From Acidobacteriota bacterium (GTDB lineage Bacteria; Acidobacteriota; Blastocatellia; Pyrinomonadales; Pyrinomonadaceae): a stretch of 12,229 nt of DNA. The notes beneath the pieces are model-generated. The model saw only the letters and a list, made by a program, of their open reading frames with translations. It searched no databases and was not told where the DNA came from. Both the position numbers and the translations under genes were made by a program. Of the stretch, positions 8,354-12,229 are shown piece by piece; within the stretch, counting starts at the first letter, position 1, and the number at the start of each line of letters is the position of its first letter. The DNA lies in assembly GCA_020853255.1 (NCBI GenBank), contig JADYZI010000156.1, forward strand, positions 1 through 12,229, read 5' to 3'.

Positions 8354-8869
8354 TTACGACAGACTTAGAGTTGCGCGTAGCATCGCAGGCAAACTGTCAA
8401 TAGGAATCATAGCCGAAAGTTGCTTAGTCAATTTCCACGTCACGGCCTGACCTTCAGCCATGCGAACCAACGTTCCAGCTTTTCCTTCAGCAACATCACC
8501 CTTCCGCCACATATTGAAAACAATCGCATGCGGACAGACGCCTAAACAAAGTAGGTACTCATACCGTCGGTCGAGCCGAACATGATTAAACTGGAATGTA
8601 CCCTTTGCTCCCAAGGATGCCGTCTTTATCTCAAAATGATGACCCGCAATCTGCGTATCGGTTATTGCGGCTCGGTTGCCTTTCGGCGCAATTTCAATTC
8701 CTGCCGCGGCAACAAATCGGCGAATGAATTCTTCGCCAATTTCTCCCCGGTTGGTATTGCCAAGGTTGCGATACGCGAGAAGCGGCGACTCGATCCAAAT
8801 ATTTTCAGGAGCATGGTCTTTGATAATATCGACCATTAATTCAATCGGGTCTATTGAGGAGGCATCCAT
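8354..8869 (-). CDS. PD-(D/E)XK nuclease, probable type II restriction endonuclease
   Basis: The product is 171 residues from the ATG at 8869. The frame stays open upstream to 9079, but that stretch lies inside the methyltransferase gene and reads as low-quality Arg/Ser-rich sequence. The core carries GEIGEEFI (residues 42-49), a helix glutamate region, and then Asp71 in ITDTQIAG and Glu80-Ile-Lys82 in HHFEIKTASLG. The spacing D-x8-E-x-K fits the PD-(D/E)XK nuclease active site. It continues with FQFNHVR and YEYLLCLGV, the strand and helix expected after such a core. Its start overlaps the end of the methyltransferase gene by 19 bases, so the two are translationally linked. The pairing is the main support for a restriction enzyme. 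The target sequence is unknown, and a small nuclease of another role remains possible. Confidence 0.7.
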   Translation of the reverse strand: MDASSIDPIELMVDIIKDHAPENIWIESPLLAYRNLGNTNRGEIGEEFIRRFVAAAGIEIAPKGNRAAITDTQIAGHHFEIKTASLGAKGTFQFNHVRLDRRYEYLLCLGVCPHAIVFNMWRKGDVAEGKAGTLVRMAEGQAVTWKLTKQLSAMIPIDSLPAMLRATLSLS

Positions 8870-9609
8870 CGTTTTTTTCCGCCGTCTGACTTCCAAAACA
8901 CCAAAAAGTACGAGTGATTCTTTCGTGCGTGAACTTGCTTTACAACGCGGCTGACACCGGGACGATTGTTGCGAACGACGACGAAAAGATCCTCGGCAAC
9001 AAAACCCATTTCCTCGTATGCCTTCATTATCTCGACGTGCGTAAAGCGCTGCTGATTCGCGCAAACCTCGTCCTGGCACTTCACGATCAATACGCCCCGC
9101 TCTTTCAGTACGCGAAATGCTTCTTTTCCACCGTCCAGATAAAGTTCAAGAACTGCTTCATGGTACTTGCTGCTTGTGAGGTTGCCAGTGGCATTATTTC
9201 GATAATGATCCTCAAACTGATTATGGACAGTGTGAGCTGAACCGCCTGGGCTGTGCATGTATGGCGGATCGAAGACCACACAGTCAAGTTCACCATTCTT
9301 ATATGGAAGATCGCGGCAGTCAACGCCGTCTTGGATATCCGTTGCTTTTAGTTGGTATTCATCACCAGATATCGACCTCCAGAACACGCCCTTACCGTAA
9401 GTTACATCGGCAATGACGCTTTTCGGCTTTACATACAATCGGAGGATTTGGGGGAAAATATTGTCATTTCCTTCCAACGATGCAGTAAAAACCAGCTCGT
9501 TCGTCGGATTTCCATTCTTAACCGTCCGCTTTTGTCCCCGATCCGGATCTGCTCGTGCCGTCTCGATAAAATCGTATAACATTGGTTGTGCCTTCATTGC
9601 AGAAATCAT
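8851..9609 (-). CDS. Site-specific DNA methyltransferase (adenine-N6 or cytosine-N4)
   Basis: From the ATG at 9609 the product is 252 residues. An in-frame ATG at 9645 would add 12 hydrophobic residues; the start at 9609 is preferred because AAAGG lies 10 bases upstream, but this is uncertain. The SAM-binding motif I is VIADVTYGKGVF (Asp68, GKG 72-74), with an acidic residue at the end of the next strand (ATDI, Asp91). The catalytic motif IV is VVFDPPYMHSPGG (DPPY at 114-117). The order I then IV, with no separate target-recognition insert of note, fits small amino-methyltransferases. The stretch GVLIVKCQDEVCANQQR and the C-terminal HARKNHSYFLVFWK match a group of such enzymes I recognise by eye. 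It would protect host DNA from the overlapping nuclease by methylating the same site. The gene starts 61 bases after the interrupted zinc-finger gene on the same strand. Confidence 0.88.
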   Translation of the reverse strand: MISAMKAQPMLYDFIETARADPDRGQKRTVKNGNPTNELVFTASLEGNDNIFPQILRLYVKPKSVIADVTYGKGVFWRSISGDEYQLKATDIQDGVDCRDLPYKNGELDCVVFDPPYMHSPGGSAHTVHNQFEDHYRNNATGNLTSSKYHEAVLELYLDGGKEAFRVLKERGVLIVKCQDEVCANQQRFTHVEIMKAYEEMGFVAEDLFVVVRNNRPGVSRVVKQVHARKNHSYFLVFWKSDGGKKRWMPPQ

Positions 9610-9670
9610 AACTGACACGCCTTTAAGACTCAAGACAAGCCACATTGCATTCTGCGTTTAAAGTGTCAGG

Positions 9671-9919
9671 TCAGGCAAATATCGATACTCGAACGAATCG
9701 TTCGGTCGCAAGCTTCTTCCGGTTGCGCTTGAGTTTGTCAATCTCGCGCAAGGTAGTGGCGGTCAGCTAACTCTCGCCGCATGTGGGGCACGAAATTACC
9801 GGCACCTTCTCGATCACGAGAAGGTTTGCTCCCTTCACGTAGCTCTTCGTTACGTGAATCAACTTCGCTCCCGATTTCCCGCAAACATCACATTGAATTT
9901 CGTTGGTTTTCGTCCTCAT
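9671..9919 (-). pseudogene. YgiT/MqsA-type zinc-finger gene interrupted by in-frame TAG
   Basis: From the ATG at 9919 the frame gives MRTKTNEIQCDVCGKSGAKL and onward to CPTCGES, 50 residues, then TAG at 9767-9769. Reading past it in the same frame gives LTATTLREIDKLKRN and a normal end at TGA (9671-9673), for 82 codons in all. The first part has both zinc-binding pairs, C10-x2-C13 and C44-x2-C47, and the VKGANLLVIEKVPVISC core of YgiT-type zinc-finger proteins. Family members continue CGE-x-Y-LTA-x-TL-x-EI, so the TAG sits where Tyr (TAC/TAT) is expected, a one-base change. YgiT-type domains occur as antitoxin-like or small regulatory proteins beside toxin partners. No toxin-like partner lies next to it here. 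It is 26 bases downstream of deoB. A truncated but zinc-binding 50-residue product is possible, as is a sequencing error. Confidence 0.75.
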
Positions 9920-9945
9920 TTTTCTATAGATAATTAAAACATTGA

Positions 9946-11145
9946 TCAGATCTCGCTAAGAAAACTCGTGCCTTCACTGAGCGATGTTCCAAAATTCTCC
10001 GCAATTGTTTGTCCAATATCGGCAAGTGAACCGCGGGTTCCGAGATCGACGCCGGGTTTGGATGATTTCGAGTAAACCAGCAGCGGTGCGTATTCGCGGG
10101 TGTGGTCGCTGCCGGGAGCAGTTGGGTCGTTGCCGTGGTCGGCCGTGAGGATCAGAAGGTCGTCGTCGTTCATCGCGGCGATTATTTCTGGCAGTCGATT
10201 GTCGAAGTGTTCGAGAGCGGCCGCATAGCCTTCTGTGTCGCGGCGGTGGCCGTAGAGCATGTCAAAATCGACGAGATTGCTGAAAATCAATCCGCGCGAA
10301 TCCGCGTTTAGGGCATTGATGGTTTGGTTGATGGTTTGATCGTTGTTCTTCGCAGACAAGTCTTCGGTAACGCCAACGGAATCGTAGATAGACGCGATCT
10401 TGCCGATACAAACGACATCAAGGCCGCTCTCTTTCAAGAGCGGCAAGAGATTCGCCGGCGGCGGAACTGCGTAATCGTGGCGGTTTTCCGTGCGTTTGAA
10501 ATTATCGGCCTTCGAGCCAAGAAACGGGCGGGCGATGACACGTCCAACTCGGTCTTCGCCATCCAAAATGCGGCGAGCGGTCTCGCAGATCTCGTATAGC
10601 CGATCAACCGGAATTATCTCTTCGTGCGCGGCGATCTGAAACACGGAATCAGCCGATGTGTAAACTATCGGCTTGCCCGTTCGGATATGTTCTTCGCCAA
10701 GTTCTTTTATGATCTCGGTCCCGCTTGCCGGAAGATTTCCAAGCACACCTGGAACCGCCGCTTCTGCGACAAATTCGTCAATGATCCGAGGCGGAAAGCC
10801 GTTCGGATAGGTCGGAAAAGCCTTTTCCAGCACTATCCCTGCCATTTCCCAATGCCCGGTCGTCGTATCTTTGCCGTTTGATTTAAGCGTGCATTTGCCA
10901 AAGCTGCCTATCGGAGCAGGGACAGGTGGCAATCCAGCAAGCGGCCGGATATTTCCCAAACCAAGCCGCTGCAGATTCGGCAAACTCACCTTTCGAGATT
11001 CCAGAATATGCCCGAGCGTATCGGCACCGGCGTCGCCCCAATCCCCGGCATCCGGCATTTCACCAATACCCGCTGAATCCAAAACCATCAAACAGATGCG
11101 CGCAAAACTATTTCCTGCCATTTTTGATAATTGTGCCATTTCCAT
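9946..11145 (-). CDS. deoB: Phosphopentomutase
   Basis: This enzyme interconverts ribose 1-phosphate and ribose 5-phosphate, and the deoxyribose forms, in nucleoside salvage in the cytoplasm. The length of 399 residues is normal for the bacterial family. Alkaline-phosphatase-superfamily metal ligands are visible: Asp23 in MVLDSAGIGE, Asp295 and His300 in DFDMLYGH, Asp336-His337 in TADHGND, and His348 in SDHTREYAP. The catalytic threonine is in KDTTTGHWEM (about Thr94/95). ATGs at 11145, 11139 and 11121 are all possible starts and none has a clear Shine-Dalgarno; the start at 11121 (MAGNSFARICLMVLDSAGIG) gives the N-terminus most like family members. No other nucleoside-salvage gene is in the window. 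The gene is transcribed divergently from the toxin-antitoxin pair with a 50-base shared promoter region. Confidence 0.95.
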   Translation of the reverse strand: MEMAQLSKMAGNSFARICLMVLDSAGIGEMPDAGDWGDAGADTLGHILESRKVSLPNLQRLGLGNIRPLAGLPPVPAPIGSFGKCTLKSNGKDTTTGHWEMAGIVLEKAFPTYPNGFPPRIIDEFVAEAAVPGVLGNLPASGTEIIKELGEEHIRTGKPIVYTSADSVFQIAAHEEIIPVDRLYEICETARRILDGEDRVGRVIARPFLGSKADNFKRTENRHDYAVPPPANLLPLLKESGLDVVCIGKIASIYDSVGVTEDLSAKNNDQTINQTINALNADSRGLIFSNLVDFDMLYGHRRDTEGYAAALEHFDNRLPEIIAAMNDDDLLILTADHGNDPTAPGSDHTREYAPLLVYSKSSKPGVDLGTRGSLADIGQTIAENFGTSLSEGTSFLSEI

Positions 11146-11157
11146 CTATAACGGCAT

Positions 11158-11186
11158 TTGCAATACGATCTTTGTAGCATTATATA
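11158..11186 (+). promoter_or_regulatory. Putative promoter of the antitoxin-toxin operon
   Basis: TTGCAA (11158-11163) and TATATA (11181-11186) are separated by 17 bases, a good sigma-70-type arrangement. Transcription would start near 11193, about 3 bases before the antitoxin ATG at 11196, and no Shine-Dalgarno precedes that ATG. The transcript would therefore be almost leaderless. The -10 region contains the palindrome TTATATAA (11180-11187), and CTTTG (11170-11174) with CAAAG (11190-11194) flank it, a possible operator for the AbrB-type antitoxin. Confidence 0.5.
11179..11184 (-). promoter_or_regulatory. Putative -10 element for deoB
   Basis: On the minus strand these bases read TATAAT, a perfect -10 consensus, placing transcription start near 11172 and giving a leader of about 27 bases before the ATG at 11145. 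The -35 position lies within the antitoxin coding start and is poor. Four of its bases are shared with the -10 element of the divergent antitoxin promoter. Confidence 0.45.
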
Positions 11187-11195
11187 AGTCAAAGT

Positions 11196-11450
11196 ATGAA
11201 TCAGGATTCGATAAAAACCAAGGTTACGCAAGGCGGGAGAATCGTTATTCCGGCAAAAATGCGTGATGCCCTCGGGATCAAGGTTGGGAAGAATGTCACG
11301 TTGACCCTAAAGAACGGATCCCTCGAAATAACGACGCGCGATGAGGCCCTTCGACGTATAGAAGAAATGATGAAGCCGCACATTAAACCCGGCAGATCGG
11401 TTGTCGATGAGTTGATCGCCGAACGGCGGCGGGAAGCTCAAAATGAATAA
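11196..11450 (+). CDS. vapB: AbrB/MazE-type antitoxin of a VapBC-like pair
   Basis: The product is 84 residues. Residues ~5-48 match the swapped-hairpin AbrB/MazE/SpoVT DNA-binding fold: KTKVTQGGRIVIPAKMRDAL followed by GIKVGKNVTLTLKNGSLEI. The C-terminal ~35 residues (HIKPGRSVVDELIAERRREA) are charged and helical, typical of the toxin-binding tail in VapB antitoxins. Such proteins neutralise the PIN toxin by direct binding and, with it, repress their own promoter. The gene overlaps the toxin gene by 8 bases, consistent with translational coupling and a fixed antitoxin-to-toxin ratio. The likely operator lies in the 50 bases shared with deoB, so binding there may also affect deoB (inference). 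Confidence 0.88.
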   Translation: MNQDSIKTKVTQGGRIVIPAKMRDALGIKVGKNVTLTLKNGSLEITTRDEALRRIEEMMKPHIKPGRSVVDELIAERRREAQNE

Positions 11451-11829
11451 ACTTGTCTTCGATTCTTCGGCAATTCTTGCGATATATTATAACGAACCGG
11501 GGAAAAAGAAAGTCCGCTCATTGCTCGACCGGTCGGAACCTTTGATCTCATCCGTTAATCTGTCCGAGGTTTTTACAAAACTGCTGGAAGATGGGCTTGC
11601 CGCCGACGGCGTTGCGGAATCGTTCACTGGTCTTGAGATCGAAGTCCGTGATTTCGACGAGGCCCATGCAATGCGAGCTGCCGCACTGCCGAACGATACA
11701 AAAAAACTGGGCCTTTCGTTCGTAGATCGGGCCTGTCTCGCATTAGCGATACACGAAAATGCCGCAGCCGTTACGGCGGACAAGAATTGGGCAAAACTCA
11801 ATGTCTGCCGGATCGAAGTCATTCGCTAG
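11443..11829 (+). CDS. vapC: PIN-domain ribonuclease toxin (VapC-like)
   Basis: The product is 128 residues, a normal length for a VapC toxin. The PIN-domain acidic residues that bind the metal ion are all present: Asp7 in LVFDSSAILA, Glu42 in SSVNLSEV, Asp95 in LSFVDRACLALA and Asp113 in AVTADKNWA, so an active nuclease is expected. VapC toxins cut RNA (often tRNA or rRNA) when the antitoxin is degraded; the target here is unknown. The start codon lies inside the antitoxin's 3' end (8-base overlap). The stop codon TAG (11827-11829) overlaps the stop of the convergent VWFA-related gene within the palindrome CTAG. Confidence 0.92.
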   Translation: MNKLVFDSSAILAIYYNEPGKKKVRSLLDRSEPLISSVNLSEVFTKLLEDGLAADGVAESFTGLEIEVRDFDEAHAMRAAALPNDTKKLGLSFVDRACLALAIHENAAAVTADKNWAKLNVCRIEVIR

Positions 11830-12229
11830 TGCCCCGGAGCCGTATATCCTTCTCTGGCCCGGATCTGAGTCCCGGCCGGCAAGCCCTTTACATCGACCTT
11901 TATCTGTCGATAGGCCCCATCGCGTTTTTCGTTGGATGAGTAATAGCCAAGACTGTACTTTGTGCCTATCTCGTCAGCCACATTCTTAAAGGCCGCACGG
12001 GCCTCGCTCAAATCGGCAGTCGGAAAAACCTTGCCGCCGGATGTCTTTGCCAGGGCGTTCATCTCTTCAGCAGCCAGCTCATACAGTTTTTTACTGACCG
12101 CCAGCCGTTCAAAATTGCCCAGCTGACAAAAATCGCTTGTCGTTTCCATCTTTGGGCCGGCGCCTATCTTTTTGTAATAGCGGCGGATCTGGGCGGCGGA
12201 AAATCGTATCGCTACGTGGCAATCGCCAA
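11826..12229 (-). CDS. Acidobacterial VWFA-related domain protein, C-terminal part
   Basis: The frame is open from the right edge (reading GDCHVAIRFSAAQ) to a stop at 11826-11828, so the N-terminal part, including the VWA metal site, lies outside the window. An internal Met at 12149 is not the start, since in-frame coding sequence continues upstream. The visible ~133 residues contain LAAEEMNALAKTSGGKVFP, an AFKNVADEIGTKYSLGYYSS block, EKRDGAYRQIKVDVKG and a final RAREGY. This order is the C-terminal signature of the VWFA-related family that is greatly expanded in Acidobacteria, usually as exported proteins of unknown function. It converges on the toxin gene with overlapping stop codons. Confidence 0.8.
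   Translation of the reverse strand, partial: GDCHVAIRFSAAQIRRYYKKIGAGPKMETTSDFCQLGNFERLAVSKKLYELAAEEMNALAKTSGGKVFPTADLSEARAAFKNVADEIGTKYSLGYYSSNEKRDGAYRQIKVDVKGLPAGTQIRAREGYTAPGH

Noticed and set aside
8870..9079. N-terminal extension of the nuclease frame
   Set aside because: This stretch lies inside the methyltransferase gene and reads as basic, motif-free sequence. The ATG at 8869 gives a sensible 171-residue protein.
9767..9769. TAG as a recoded (pyrrolysine) codon
   Set aside because: The family position is Tyr, not Lys-like. No pyrrolysine genes are seen here, and nothing else in the window reads through TAG.

Overview
The window looks like chromosomal DNA from an acidobacterium, most likely of the Blastocatellia/Pyrinomonadaceae type. 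Three protein styles point there: a C-terminal piece of an acidobacterial VWFA-related protein at the right edge, a secreted repeat protein built from DxDGDxxxD / FRPS / WY units, and a large repetitive surface protein with YIQN and NVGIGT motifs. This placement rests on protein style only, because there is no rRNA or other phylogenetic marker.

Layout. Positions 1-2300 (+) carry two exported proteins: the 3' part of a tail-fibre or adhesin-like repeat protein, then a signal-peptide protein with six FG-GAP-like calcium-binding repeats. Positions 2314-6323 (-) carry a likely two-gene unit: an exported M28 metallopeptidase, then a PDZ-membrane-GAF-SpoIIE phosphatase. Positions 6324-6499 hold an unusual triple CACGAAA palindromic repeat. 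Positions 6500-8254 (-) encode an exported DUF885 protein with an HExxPGH motif. Positions 8354-9609 (-) hold a compact methyltransferase plus PD-(D/E)XK nuclease pair with overlapping ends, read as a restriction-modification system. Positions 9671-9919 (-) are a YgiT/MqsA-type zinc-finger gene interrupted by an in-frame TAG. Positions 9946-11145 (-) are phosphopentomutase (deoB). Positions 11196-11829 (+) are an AbrB-antitoxin/PIN-toxin pair that diverges from deoB across 50 bp with overlapping -10 elements. The VWFA-related gene (-) runs off the right edge and overlaps the toxin stop codon by 3 bases.

How the parts relate. Several genes encode exported or envelope proteins (adhesin, FG-GAP protein, two peptidase-like proteins, VWFA protein). 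The stretch from about 8350 to 11830 is an accessory patch: restriction-modification, a broken zinc-finger gene and a toxin-antitoxin pair surround the housekeeping gene deoB. No tRNA, rRNA, CRISPR array, transposase or recognisable riboswitch was seen. No stretch over 300 bases lacks a gene.
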